A stretch of DNA of 64,000 nt from contig NC_133482.1 of the NCBI RefSeq assembly GCF_025370935.1, positions 14,387,431 to 14,451,430 of the forward strand, read 5' to 3'. Under the pieces are notes generated by a model. It searched no databases. It was not told the origin of the DNA and saw nothing but the letters and a program-made list of their open reading frames with translations. The DNA comes from Choristoneura fumiferana. Lineage: Eukaryota > Arthropoda > Insecta > Lepidoptera > Tortricidae. Shown here in pieces: positions 42,655 to 52,513 of the stretch. How positions within the stretch are numbered: position 1 is the stretch's first letter; each line of letters begins with the position of its first letter. A program made the translations under genes and the position numbers.

Positions 42655-42888
42655 CCCGACGCAAAAAGAGGGGTGTTATAAGTCTGTCTGTGTCTCTGTT
42701 TGTGGCACCGTAGCTGTTGAACAGGTGGATTGATTTTAATGCGGTTTCTTTAATTTGAAATCATGTTTTATGGCGATGGTTCTTAGACATGTTTTGTCAA
42801 AATCGGTTTAGCCGTTTTTGAGATATTGAACTTTGAAGTTACAAAGTCGGGGGTTCTCCAACTTACTGTTGGTTAGGTTATCCTGCTT
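42655..42888 (+). repeat. ACCCCCGAC-type interspersed repeat, copy 2
   Basis: CACCCCCGACGCAAAAAGAG to GGGGGTTCTCCAACTTACTG; see the 7228 copy. A Helitron-like element begins directly at its 3' side. Confidence 0.8.
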
Positions 42889-42890
42889 AT

Positions 42891-43217
42891 ATTATAAATG
42901 TAAAAGTTTGTTAGTATGTGCGTGTGCATGTGTATGTTTGTTACTCTTTCACGCTGAAACTGCTGGATGGATTTGGATAAAATTTGGTGAGTAGATAACT
43001 GGGGATCTGGATAGGCTACGTTTATCCCAATATTTGCACGGGTTCGGGATACAATCTCGAAATCTCAACCGTTAAGGTAAAAGTCATGAAATTTGGCATA
43101 GTTTTTTGTTTTATGTGCAACTTTAAAACCACGATGTAATTTTAGGGATTCCCATGGGAATTTTATATGTTTTATTTGTATGGTTTACGCGTGTAAAAAG
43201 CCGCAGGTAAATTCTAG
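42891..43217 (+). mobile_element. Helitron-like element, 327 bp
   Basis: Starts TCCTGCTTATATTATAAATG, has TTACTCTTTCACGCTGAAAC and ATAGGCTACGTTTATCCC blocks, and ends AAAAAGCCGCAGGTAAATTC followed by TAG. It lies between A and T as Helitrons do. A different subfamily from 63611. Confidence 0.7.
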
Positions 43218-43254
43218 TTAGGTATACGAATAATTTGAAAATTTATTGGCTCAG

Positions 43255-43457
43255 GGTTACTCAGCGAGCTATAAAGAAGGCTATGCTCAGGGTTTCTCTA
43301 TAGAATCGAATCAGAAATGACCCTCGTTCTTCCACGTATATACGTAGAAGGACGAAGATTATCGACGTAGGCAAGCGAATTAGCTCGTTGAAGTGGCAAT
43401 GGGCACGCTTAAGGCACAGAGGGCAGATAGCCGTTATGGCCGAATAGTTCTCGAATG
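43255..43457 (+). pseudogene. RTE-type LINE fragment interrupted by a SINE
   Basis: AGCTATAAAGAAGGCTATGC, GGGTTTCTCTATAGAATCG and GTTGAAGTGGCAATGGGCAC match the 8605 element. It breaks at TAGTTCTCGAATG where SINE C is inserted and resumes at 43869. Confidence 0.85.
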
Positions 43458-43855
43458 AAAATACAAACTGAAATATAGATGCACAGAAGAAACCAGAAAA
43501 ATAAGACCAGCACTGGAAATCGAACCCAGGTCCTCGGCATTCTGTGCCGCGTGCTATACCGCTACACCACTGCTGGACAACGGTACAGACACGAATTTCC
43601 CCTATGCACCACATATCTCAGCTTGTTTGTTTCTTATTTAGCCACTTAAGCAGTGACGCTAGCGACATCTATACCGTAGCCCTCATCGAGAAACTTTCGG
43701 CATTCCATTGGAGCTAACCGCTGACCCGGACAAGAGATATCGTTATTAAGCAATCAAATTAAGATTGGTTTTTTGGAATCTCTTACGGGAAACCGTAAAA
43801 GTAAAATTTTTGGAATTGAAATAAAAATACAAAAAGATTCAAAAAAAAACAATCT
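43458..43855 (-). mobile_element. SINE family C, full-length with 13-bp target duplication
   Basis: Minus strand, with B box GGGTTCGATTTCC, A box TGGTGTAGCGGTATAGC and tail words CTGGTTTCTTCTGTGCATC and CAGTTTGTATTTTC. TAGTTCTCGAATG flanks both sides (43445-43457 and 43856-43868). It includes about 170 bases upstream of the tRNA-like part, as in the 20908 dimer, and an extra 5' arm with GTAAAAGTAAAATTTTTGG. Confidence 0.92.
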
Positions 43856-43868
43856 TAGTTCTCGAATG

Positions 43869-44027
43869 GACATTGCGAGATTTGGGGGAGGATGATGATG
43901 ATGGGCATTGCGGATCGGCAAGCGCAGCGTAGGAAGTCCACCGACGAGATGGAAGAATCACTTGTTTAAAACCGCAGATGTAGGCCCCTTCCAACTGAAG
44001 CAACTGGAGGTCTATGGGAAGGCCTAT
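43869..44027 (+). pseudogene. LINE 3' fragments, first part
   Basis: GGGGGAGGATGATGATGATG closes one RTE tail. GGCATTGCGGATCGGCAAGC to GGTCTATGGGAAGGCCTAT is part of a second LINE fragment. The latter is cut by the MITE at 44028 and resumes at 44511 (TCTAACAATGGCCGTCTTAC, then a (GAT)n tail to 44565). Confidence 0.75.
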
Positions 44028-44507
44028 GGGCCGCCATACACGGACTGCTCGAGCAGTAACCCAGTGATCAACATACACGGACTGCTCGAGCAGTAACCCA
44101 GTGATCAACATACACGGACTGCTCGAGCAGTAACCCAGTGATCAACATACACGGACTGCTCGAGCAGTAACCCAGTGATCAACATACACGGACTGCTCGA
44201 GCAGTAACCCAGTGATCAACATACACGGACTGCTCGAGCAGTAACCCAGTGATCAACATACACGGACTGCTCGAGCAGTATCCCAGTGATCAACATGCAC
44301 GGACAGCTCGAGCAGTCAGTGTATGCCTGGCGACTGTTTGACCGCATGATGAAATTTCACCGCGCAGCCAACCGCCCGAAGCAGTTGCAACTGCTGCGGT
44401 TCGTGTATTGCGAATGGCAATTTTGTATGGAAACTGCAGATCACCCAACGGCGACCGCTTGAAGCTGTTTGCACTGACTGCTTAAAGCAGTCCGTGTATG
44501 GCGGCCC
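44028..44507. mobile_element. TIR element carrying a 37-bp tandem array
   Basis: TIRs GGGCCGCCATACACGGACTG at the left and the inverse CAGTCCGTGTATGGCGGCCC at the right. TAT flanks both sides (44025-44027 and 44508-44510). The left TIR runs straight into the 37-bp array. The middle has CGCGCAGCCAACCGCCCGAA and related GC-rich words. A 3-bp duplication would suit PIF/Harbinger, but TAT is not the usual TWA. Confidence 0.85.
44035..44316. repeat. 37-bp tandem array, seven units plus a partial
   Basis: Units begin at 44035 and every 37 bases to 44257, with a partial unit at 44294. Each has CATACACGGACTGCTCGAGC and AGTAACCCAGTGATCAA. The first six units are identical and the seventh differs by one base. 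Each unit holds the perfect palindrome CTGCTCGAGCAG. The unit is derived from the TIR tip. Confidence 0.97.
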
Positions 44508-44565
44508 TATGTCTAACAATGGCCGTCTTACGGTTGATATGTTGATGATGCTGATGATGATGACT

Positions 44566-45124
44566 CTTTAGTATATCATTTTAAAGAGCTCAAGTTTTGT
44601 ATCCCACCTAAAGTACACGTGATTTTCAACAAAATAAATACAGACATTTTTATACAAGAATTGCTTGATAAACGATTGCTTGATAAAAAGTTTCAAATTA
44701 TATTAATCTTATTTGTAGTTTTGAAACTGAAAACAAACTCTGAAGTAAAGTTTTCAGATTATCTTAACATGTTCTTAGAATATCATTTTACGTCGCAAAA
44801 TAGTACACCAGCGTTTACAGGTTTACATTGAAGTGTAAAAATGTATTCAGTATTTAATAAAAGAATATATCTGCACTCAAAACCTAGTGTATACCAAACT
44901 TTGATATACCAACGAGAAAAATATGCCTTTAATACAGTTTAGATTATAAAAAGCCCTACCCAACTGGCAACTTGGAGTCCTGTTTACTTTTTAAAAACAT
45001 GTCAAGTGTAAGTCGTGTCGGACTCGAAGGGTCCACATATTCCCTACAATTTAATTCACCATTACTTTTAACATACAAATAATAGTATTTTATGCAACTG
45101 TATCGTAATAGGGGTCCTGAAAAC
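44566..45124. other. AT-rich stretch, no gene recognised
   Basis: The plus frame 44619-44831 has no ATG start and no domain. Confidence 0.4.
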
Positions 45125-45135
45125 ACGAGAGTGGG

Positions 45136-45166
45136 TTTATGAAACGAGGCGTAGCCGAGTTTCATA
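45136..45166. repeat. Short palindrome, TTATGAAAC arms
   Basis: TTATGAAACGAGGCGTAGCC followed by GAGTTTCATAA; arms of about 12 bases pair. The GAGGCGTAGCCGAGTTTCATAA wording recalls a common lepidopteran repeat. Confidence 0.6.
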
Positions 45167-45222
45167 ATAGGGTCACATGAGTGATTATTATATTGTTAAT
45201 ATTTTATCTATATCCATAATAT

Positions 45223-45474
45223 TAAATCCTCTATCATGTGTTCCGCGAACCATTGAATGACCTGCATTAACGAGAACTAGATAGGTATGTCTGCTCCACG
45301 TGCTGCACCCGCTGCGCGTGCGACGACCTGCTGCTGCACGTGGTCGCGGCGCCCCTCCCCCGCGGTGCTGTAATGATGTATGAAATCTCATTACGATACA
45401 GCCGTGTTCAATAGAATCCAATGTCGTAATGCTGGTCATTACCTATGGTTTTTGAACGCATAATTGAGGATTTA
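45223..45474. mobile_element. Inverted-repeat element with a GC-rich exon-like core
   Basis: Arms of about 51 bases (45223-45274 and 45424-45474) pair at roughly three bases in four; key words are TAAATCCTC, GAACCATTGAATGACCTGC and ATTAACGA. Between them, 45288-45372 is an abrupt GC-rich island. Its plus frame is open from 45274 to the TAG at 45411 and encodes a Cys-rich stretch, VCSTCCTRCACDDLLLHVV. Such a core could be a captured host exon. I cannot identify a parent gene. Confidence 0.5.
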
Positions 45475-45501
45475 CTACATGGGTGTAGATAAAATAGTTT
45501 A

Positions 45502-45660
45502 TTGAATCAGGCGTTACTTTGCGGAGGTTCATATCAAAGAACTGTTAAGGATTGCTTGGCTCATCTGCGACTTTTCGATAGCTACGAGTAATTTTATGAT
45601 TTAAATTCGGGTTTTGTTCCGCGTACCTTGATTTTAGAGGAGCTCCATATTTCGGCACAG
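45502..45660 (+). repeat. GAATCAGGCGTTACTTTGCGG repeat, copy 1
   Basis: 45502-45543 matches 48531-48572 at about 40 of 42 positions. Downstream, 45590-45650 (ATTTTATGATTTAAATTCGG, CCGCGTACCTTGA) is the reverse complement of 48650-48708. So the family is present in a direct and an inverted arrangement on either side of the LINE. Confidence 0.7.
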
Positions 45661-45702
45661 TTGCATGCGCCATGATCACGAGATGACTGATAAATTTATT
45701 GA

Positions 45703-48530
45703 TGAAATGAAATGAAATGAAATGAAATATTTTTATTGCAAGACCACAGTTAACAAGTTATATATATAACTACACTATGATCTGCCTCATAGGCATGCAA
45801 AATTTTAACATATTAATTATGAGCTACAAAATCTATAAAAAAATATTAAACAATATGTAGATACCTACATTTAAACAATTAAACAATAAAAAGAAAAACT
45901 TAACACATTTAACATAAACATATATCTTAGTAGTTGCATATATAGGTATCTTTACTATCTATCAGGTATCTTTTATTTTTAAGTACCGCATCTAACTAAA
46001 ATATTAACTACAATGGTATCATAGCACTTAAGTAGTAGATCTACGAGTAATCTTAATTTATAAAACTTGTTATAAGACTATTAATCATTACCTATCTAAG
46101 TATTCTTTAACGGAATAAAAACATTTATCTACTAGCCATTCGGTAAGTACTGATTTGAATTTACTTAAATGACATGTCTCTATGTGACTTGGTAAGCTGT
46201 TGTATATTTTGATAGCCATACATAAAGCATTTTTTCCATAAACTTCTAATTTTACTAGTGGTAGTTGTAGCCTATCCTTATGGCGAGTTGCTCTGGGCAA
46301 GCAATGGTCATTTTTTTTGACAAAATATTCAGGATGTTCTCTAACCAAAATGCATATCTGCCTTATATACATACATGGCACAGTGAGAACTTTCGTTTTT
46401 TTGAATAAAGGCCTGCAAGGCTCTAGGTAATGTGTATTGCACGCAGCTCGTATACATTTCTTTTGAGCCAGGAATGCTTTTTGTATATCCACAGAGTTGC
46501 CCCAAATTAGCAATCCGTAGCTTAAAACTGAAGAAACATAACCGTGGTATGCTGTGAGTGCAACGTCTCGAGAAGAAGTACTACTAAGCCTCCTCAAGGC
46601 AAATACAAACTTATCTAATTTACTGCATACATTAGCAATATGAGTTTTCCAATTGAAAAACTTGTCAACATGGATACCTAGAAAAATTGTTGTTTCTGCT
46701 TCTTTCACTTTCTCATTATTATACTGTATATCTAAGTTGGCGTCTTGGTTCTTGTGTGTTCTAAACTGAATTACATTAGTTTTATTAATATTTATTTTTA
46801 ATTTATTTTTATTTAACCAGTTGATAACTTCTACTAGAGACTCGTTTATGTCTTTATTCAGACTATTCTTGTCTTCCGATTCAACGATAATTGTAGTGTC
46901 ATCGGCAAACATTATACACTTATGTTTTATGTGATATGGTAAGTCGTTTATGTATAACAAAAACAGTAACGGACCTAGAATGCTTCCTTGGGGAATACCA
47001 CAACAGTTGTATTTATATTCAGACCTGGTTGAAACCAGTTTACTATTTTGTATGTGTTGAATTTCTGTGCATTGTTGTCGATTAGAAAGGTAACTTTGGA
47101 TCCATTTTAAAGCATTTCCTCTAATACCGTATCGTTCTAATTTATGGAGAATAATGGAATGATTTACAAAATCGAATGCTTTGCTTAAGTCAAGGAATAC
47201 TGCTGCTACAGATGTTTTATTATTTACTGATTCCGTTACTGTTTTTATAAGATTAAAACATGCTAATGTAGTAGAACTTTTTTTACGGAATCCATATTGT
47301 TGACTATTCAAAACAGAACAAGAGTCGAGGAATGATAATAGGCGTATGTATATGGCTTTTTCTATAATTTTGGAGATGACTGGTATAAGAGTGATGGGTC
47401 GATAGTTGTTCATTGATGTTTTATCGTGTTTTTTAAATAAAGGTTTAATTATGGAACATTTGAGACTCTCTGGGAAACAACCATCAAGAAATGATAAATT
47501 AATAATGTGCGTTAGAGGTATGGCAATTTCTTTTGCGCAAAGTTTTAATATTTTGGTGCTTATACCATCTACTCCCACTGCGGCACAATTATTCAAGGAC
47601 ATTATAATCTTGTAAATATCGTGTATGTTGTAAGGATTTAGAAATATTGATTTTCCATTTAGGGGTGCATTATTATGTGGATAATTCTGGTTCGTACTAT
47701 TCAACGAGGACTGGTTTGGGAGATTTATAAAATAGTCATTAAAAAGTTCAGCTAATGTAGTAGGATTTGAGTATTTTATCTGGTCTTTCTCTATGCATTT
47801 TATATGATTTGTTTCTATATAGTTGTTACCCTTGATAAGGTGCCAGGTTGCCTTTGATTTATTTTTTGCCAATGTGATTGTTTTATTATTATGTAACTGT
47901 TGTGCTTTGTAGATACATCTTCTGAGTAGTTTTGCGTATTTAGCATATTTGTGTTTATTAAAGACTTTATTTGTGGGCTCTCGCACGTATTTTAGATATA
48001 GATATCGCTTATTTACACATGCCCGACGTAAACTCCTAGTCAACCATCTATTATTGTGGCACTTATAATTAATTTTTACTCGAATATATGGAAAGCATAA
48101 GTCATAAAACAAACTAAACAAAGACTGAAATTTGTCGAAGGCTGCATTAGTTTCAGTTTGGATAAGAACGTCGGAAAAAGTTAATGACGAAATATACTTT
48201 TTGAAATTTGTCATGTTTTCAGAGCTATAATCTCTTATTTGTACGTAATACGGTTTTTTCTTTTGAATATTATTAACCTTAAAGGAAATAATTTGAGCAG
48301 TCTCATGATCCGAGAGCGCTAAAGGAAGAACATTAGATTCTACTTTCTTCATATTGCTTGCAATTTGATCCAAGCACGAGTGACCTCTAGTTGGGACGTT
48401 AATGTGAGTTTGAAAATTATGATTTTTTAATAGACTTATTACCTGTGTAATATTATTGGTCCGTTTCAAAATGTTGAAATTCCAATCTCCGCTTAGTATG
48501 ATCTTATATTTTTTCTTTTTAATAGTCAAA
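45703..48530 (-). mobile_element. Non-LTR retrotransposon (LINE), 5'-truncated
   Basis: On the minus strand it starts abruptly inside the endonuclease domain at 48529, two bases from a repeat at 48531. It carries a long intact frame to 46088, a 3' untranslated region of about 360 bases and a (TTTCA)n tail (45703-45729). The RT style (LDLSKAFD, PQGSILGPLLF, FADD) and short-repeat tail suit the CR1/Jockey-side clades, possibly Daphne-like. A 3' stub of a relative is at 6229. Confidence 0.93.
46088..48529 (-). CDS. LINE ORF2 partial: endonuclease C-terminus plus reverse transcriptase
   Basis: An 813-codon open frame with no true ATG start because the element is 5'-truncated. Residues 1-85 are the end of an APE-type endonuclease (GDWN at 14-17, SDH at 73-75). 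The reverse transcriptase spans about 355-620, with NNYRPITLIPVISK (374), LDLSKAFD (447), GIPQGSILGP (511) and the catalytic FADD (541-544). The C-terminal part has YNSLPSHIETCHLSKFKS. The frame is uninterrupted, so the insertion is fairly young. Lacking the N-terminal endonuclease half and promoter, it should not move by itself. Confidence 0.93.
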   Translation of the reverse strand: MTIKKKKYKIILSGDWNFNILKRTNNITQVISLLKNHNFQTHINVPTRGHSCLDQIASNMKKVESNVLPLALSDHETAQIISFKVNNIQKKKPYYVQIRDYSSENMTNFKKYISSLTFSDVLIQTETNAAFDKFQSLFSLFYDLCFPYIRVKINYKCHNNRWLTRSLRRACVNKRYLYLKYVREPTNKVFNKHKYAKYAKLLRRCIYKAQQLHNNKTITLAKNKSKATWHLIKGNNYIETNHIKCIEKDQIKYSNPTTLAELFNDYFINLPNQSSLNSTNQNYPHNNAPLNGKSIFLNPYNIHDIYKIIMSLNNCAAVGVDGISTKILKLCAKEIAIPLTHIINLSFLDGCFPESLKCSIIKPLFKKHDKTSMNNYRPITLIPVISKIIEKAIYIRLLSFLDSCSVLNSQQYGFRKKSSTTLACFNLIKTVTESVNNKTSVAAVFLDLSKAFDFVNHSIILHKLERYGIRGNALKWIQSYLSNRQQCTEIQHIQNSKLVSTRSEYKYNCCGIPQGSILGPLLFLLYINDLPYHIKHKCIMFADDTTIIVESEDKNSLNKDINESLVEVINWLNKNKLKININKTNVIQFRTHKNQDANLDIQYNNEKVKEAETTIFLGIHVDKFFNWKTHIANVCSKLDKFVFALRRLSSTSSRDVALTAYHGYVSSVLSYGLLIWGNSVDIQKAFLAQKKCIRAACNTHYLEPCRPLFKKTKVLTVPCMYIRQICILVREHPEYFVKKNDHCLPRATRHKDRLQLPLVKLEVYGKNALCMAIKIYNSLPSHIETCHLSKFKSVLTEWLVDKCFYSVKEYLDR

Positions 48531-48710
48531 TTGAATCAGGCGTTACTTTGCGGAGGTCCATATCAATGAACTAAAATAATTTCCTTGCTCACCCGCGACC
48601 TTCACCTACGCGACCCTCGAAGGTCGCGGGTGAGCAAGGACTGATAAATATCGAGCTTCTCTAAAGTCAAGGTACGTGGAACAAAGCCCGAATTTAAATC
48701 ATAAAATTAG
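48531..48710. repeat. GAATCAGGCGTTACTTTGCGG repeat, copy 2, with hairpin
   Basis: 48531-48572 is the direct match to 45502; 48650-48708 is the inverted match to 45590-45650. Between lies the 57-bp hairpin. Confidence 0.7.
48583..48639. mobile_element. 57-bp hairpin with perfect 20-bp arms
   Basis: CCTTGCTCACCCGCGACCTT (48583-48602) is the exact reverse complement of 48620-48639, loop 17 bases. The arm matches the tips of the 608-bp element at 2967, so this may be a minimal, internally deleted member. Confidence 0.75.
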
Positions 48711-48789
48711 TATTGATAATGACCGCGATAGTCTAAACATTGAGCTACGAGTAAGTCTATGCAACGATATGTGTGTTAATGCCTCCACA

Positions 48790-49262
48790 CAAGGGTTGTA
48801 ACGGATCTTCGCCTCCGCCTCCGTTACTGCGGAAGTTCCGCAAGAAATCGTATCTTCGCCTCCGCCTCCGCCTCCACAATTTTTTCTGCGGAGTTATAAC
48901 AGAGGTTTATTTCTCATTTCATTATGTCGGCGCGCAGCGGGAACACGGTCGGGGTGGGGGCGGGTGTATCACAAATAACACACGACAGGAATCAACCTGT
49001 CTCGTTGCTTGGACGTACGAAATTGTAATGTATGTTTGATTGTGATTTTGTACAAAGTAATTGTTTATTTAAGTCACATATGCACGATGATGCCGAAAAC
49101 AAATGTGAGATATGGCAGTTTTTTTTAAATTTTAGAGATTTTTGAGTTGAATAAAGCATAAACTACTATTTTTTCCACATCCACTTTCACCTCCGCATCC
49201 GCCTCCGTGAACCTCCCCATCCACCTCCGCCTCCGCTAAGAAGGCCTCCGTTACAACCCTAC
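48790..49262. mobile_element. TIR element with GCCTCC-rich subterminal tracts
   Basis: AAGGGTTGTAACGGA at the left and the inverse TCCGTTACAACCCT at the right. Next to each end are GCCTCCGCCTCCG runs (48811-48890 and 49185-49250), both on the plus strand. The core is AT-rich with a CACGGTCGGGGTGGGGGCGG block. Non-coding. Confidence 0.7.
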
Positions 49263-49662
49263 TCACACTGTATCTGATATGACAGTCGGGCACACAGAAA
49301 ATTAGCAATAAGGTTGTCGGCACCGTTTGATACGGTACCCTAAGAACCAAACTCGTGGAGACATCTTCGAGACTATGGAAGCAACGTATTCTGCCAAAGG
49401 CAATATCATTATTTCATATTTCACAAGATGAGTTCGGAAACGCTTCGCCTTGTTTATTGTTTGATTCTTTTCTTCCATTGCGTTTACGGGTTTGGCAAGC
49501 GCGCCGCAGCACTTTTCGAGTGCTTATCTAGGAAAAATTGGGTTTGAATTCAACTGTTTTGTAAGTTAAGCAGTTCTTTTTGTTTTTTTATAAGAGTTTA
49601 TGGCGCTGTTGTGCTTGCATGCGCGAGGTTCCATTATTTTCTTAATAAAGTTCGTATTGGTG

Positions 49663-49792
49663 GGGTGACACTCTTTCAAGGCCCGGATAATACCGACATG
49701 GAAATACCGACCCTGTTTTTCGTGTACACGCCCATAGAAGCTCCTGTCAGTTTCCATGTCGGTGTTATCCGGGCCGGGAAAGAGTGTCACCC
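49663..49792. mobile_element. Palindromic TIR element, copy 2, 8-bp target duplication TATTGGTG
   Basis: GGGTGACACTCTTTC at the left and GAAAGAGTGTCACCC at the right. TATTGGTG on both sides (49655-49662 and 49793-49800). Compared with 2438 it lacks about 35 bases of the right arm. An 8-bp duplication fits hAT, P or Merlin; the GG start of the TIR argues against a typical hAT. Confidence 0.92.
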
Positions 49793-49884
49793 TATTGGTG
49801 CGGTACTACGGTGAGTTAGGTAGGTAGGTACGAGTACATACATAATCAACACAAATATTTTTTATTTTCGATTTGTTGTAGAAA

Positions 49885-50040
49885 TGTTTGTTTGTTTGTT
49901 TATACTCTTTATTGTACAAAAGGATAAACAAAAAGGTTACAAAAAAAGGAGTTAAGTACAAAGGCGGACTTATCCCTGAAGGGATCTCTGCCAGTCAACC
50001 TTTGAGTGGTAGAGAAGAGCAATCAAAAAACAAGGATCGA
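49885..50040 (-). mobile_element. LINE 3' tail (AAGGCGGACTTATCCCT type), minus strand
   Basis: TTTATTGTACAAAAGGATAA, CAAAGGCGGACTTATCCCTG, AAGGGATCTCTGCCAGTCAA and CCTTTGAGTGGTAGAGAAGA recur at 59095-59240 and inverted at 59775-59845. A conserved 3' untranslated end of an unidentified LINE. Confidence 0.7.
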
Positions 50041-52213
50041 CAAGTAGAGCAAAACATTTGAATAAATACCTAAATATATACTAATATATAAAACATTAAT
50101 ATATCTGCAACTAAATATAAAATTAATAAATACACACATTTACATACAATGCATAAATGACATAAGTATAGAGGGCAATTACTTACTAAACAATCAAGGA
50201 ACTATAGTGTGAGCCACATCCTCCAATGTCTCCCTGACCGAGTATACGGAGGAAGATTGTCGGACGGAAATTTATTCGGAACTCAGACTTGAGAAGAAGA
50301 GTTCTTGGGAGTTTGGGTTACAACAGCCAGGTCTATTGTTGGCCAACTGTCAGCAGCAGACGTATTTCAGTTGATATTTATGATGACGACTTTTATCTAT
50401 AGATAGTGAAATGTTTTCGCGGAACACAGATAGAGTTGCGGTTGTAGAGCTAGGGTATTGTGGATGTGTATGTAAAAAAAGGTATAGTGATAATTTCTCG
50501 GATAACTCAGTGTTTTTCTACCGGAGCACACGCTACAGCGTCTGCTGCAAAACGCGCACACCAAAAAAATTATCTGTAAAGATCTGCAGCAAATTAGGTA
50601 AAGCGTCTTCGACTACAAATAATTGAGGGTGTACAAGTTCTTCAAAGCTTTTGGAGAATAAAGTTTTATCAAGGAAATGGTGTACGAAACAAGTTTTTAC
50701 TTGTAAAAACGACAGCTCATCTAGGGCTCATATCAATCGCTGTATTTAGCGTGAGAGCAGAAGTCGTTTGTTTCCTAAACATGTTTGTAGCAAGTAAGCC
50801 AGCTTGAGCGTTCATCTTCTTCAGGCTGTGGTGTAAATTATAAGATTCAAGTGTGTGAGGAGATGAGGAAAGCACGACGTTGAGAAAAAGTAGTGTTCAC
50901 CTGTATTGTCCGTTTCAGTTTTAAGCATTTAACTTAGGTTTTGGCAGAAAATCTGCGTTTTAATGTTCTTAGTTGCACAATGCTTAATAAATCGTATGGA
51001 ACTTTCCAATTTCTTTTAATATTTATTAACAAAAACCTAATAATGAAGCATTTCAAAATTCACACTTACCTTTTGAATTACCAGCATGATAGTAATCATA
51101 TAGCATAGCATATTAAAGTATTTATCAAAGGAAAAGGTGATGCCCATGTCCCTTCTGTCAAAAAATGTATAAGAAAATGAGCACTGGATCATTAAATTAC
51201 TCAAAGTTTCGTTGTCACTCTGACTCAAGTTTTGTTAACTTATACACTGGGCAAAGGTCTTTTCTCTGGAATTCCAACTCACCCTGATGTCCTGCTTATA
51301 GCTCAAAAACGCATCTAAATCATCCCGCCATCTAAATCATCGCCATCCCGTCATCTAGGAGTTTCTACTGAGCGGTAATACGTGCCAACCTTTTGATACA
51401 CGCGGGAGACTTGGTCAGCACAGTCCCATTTGAGCCTGTGTAATCTTAGTGTACTTAGGCGTGCGATGTTTGCGAGGGCTAAAATTCGCAAACACGCATG
51501 TTCTCAGAAATAAGACCAGAGACCGTATTGTTTACGATCGCATTCTTCATCTCTTTCGTCTTGCGCCGTGTGACAGAAAGAAGTGGTGAAAGCGATTGTG
51601 ATTCCAAGTGTGTTAGACAATAAGGCCTCAAGTTATATCGATTGTTCTCGAAATCGAAATCGTTAGAGCGTCGATTATTTGTAACATAAAGTAGATTTAA
51701 TAAACACCCCGCCATTCGCTTTTGACTTGTACCGCACCCAAAAAGTAATTTAAGATTAATTATTACCGAACAGTATTAATTACAAGCGCCTACAACAGAA
51801 CAAAATGAAAACACGCTTCGCTTTTCTTAACAAATTACACCCGTGTTTATTAACGAATAATATAAGGGGTATAAAATGATAATAAATCATGGGTATATCA
51901 TTTGGAAGATATTGCGTTCAAACAACTTATTGATGGTAGACTGGTGCTTATGTAATGATTATTATTATTATTATTATCGTACGGCCTTTCAAAGATACAA
52001 GTCCTGCGTTTCTTATAAAACTAAATCTAAATTATTTAGCCAGTCAGTCATATGTAATGATTATCCACGTATTTACATGCTGAGTGAGAGAAATAGAAGA
52101 ATTTAATTACAGATCATAATCAATGTGGAGATAATTTCACTTGTTTGTATTTGTGTGTGCATGTGTTGTGAAAAAATAAAGTTTTTATCTATCTATCTAT
52201 CAAAATAAATTTG
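50041..52213. other. No gene; LINE scrap and microsatellites
   Basis: 50240-50385 has CAGCAGCAGACGTATTTCAG and other LINE 3' words. A (TTA)n run is at 51957-51977 and (TATC)n at 52187-52200. Open frames at 50411, 51037, 51479 and 51876 lack recognisable domains. Confidence 0.45.
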
Positions 52214-52467
52214 GCGACCGGATGGCCGAGTGGTTAGAGAACCTGGCTACGAAGCTTGAGGTTACGGGTTCGATTCCCGGCCGGGGCAGATATTTGTATG
52301 AATAATACGAATGTTTGTTCTCGGGTCTTGGATGTTTAATATGTATTTATCTATATAAGTATATTTATCCGTTGCCTAGTACCTATCCATAGTACAAGCT
52401 TTGCTTAGTTTGGGAGGTCAATTGGTGTCAAGTATCCCATGATACTTATATTATTATTTATTTAAAT
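52214..52467 (+). mobile_element. SINE family A, full-length
   Basis: GCGACCGGATGGCCGAGTGG (A box), GGGTTCGATTCCCGG (B box), body and ATTATTTATTTAAATA tail. A truncated inverted piece of the same family follows directly (52468-52513: CAATTGACCTAGTCCCAAAA). Confidence 0.9.
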
Positions 52468-52513
52468 ACAATTGACCTAGTCCCAAAATAAGCAAATCTT
52501 GTTTTGTGGGTAC

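Noticed and set aside
44035..44316. CRISPR-like array
   Set aside because: Units are contiguous 37-bp tandem copies without unique spacers, in a eukaryotic setting and derived from a TIR.
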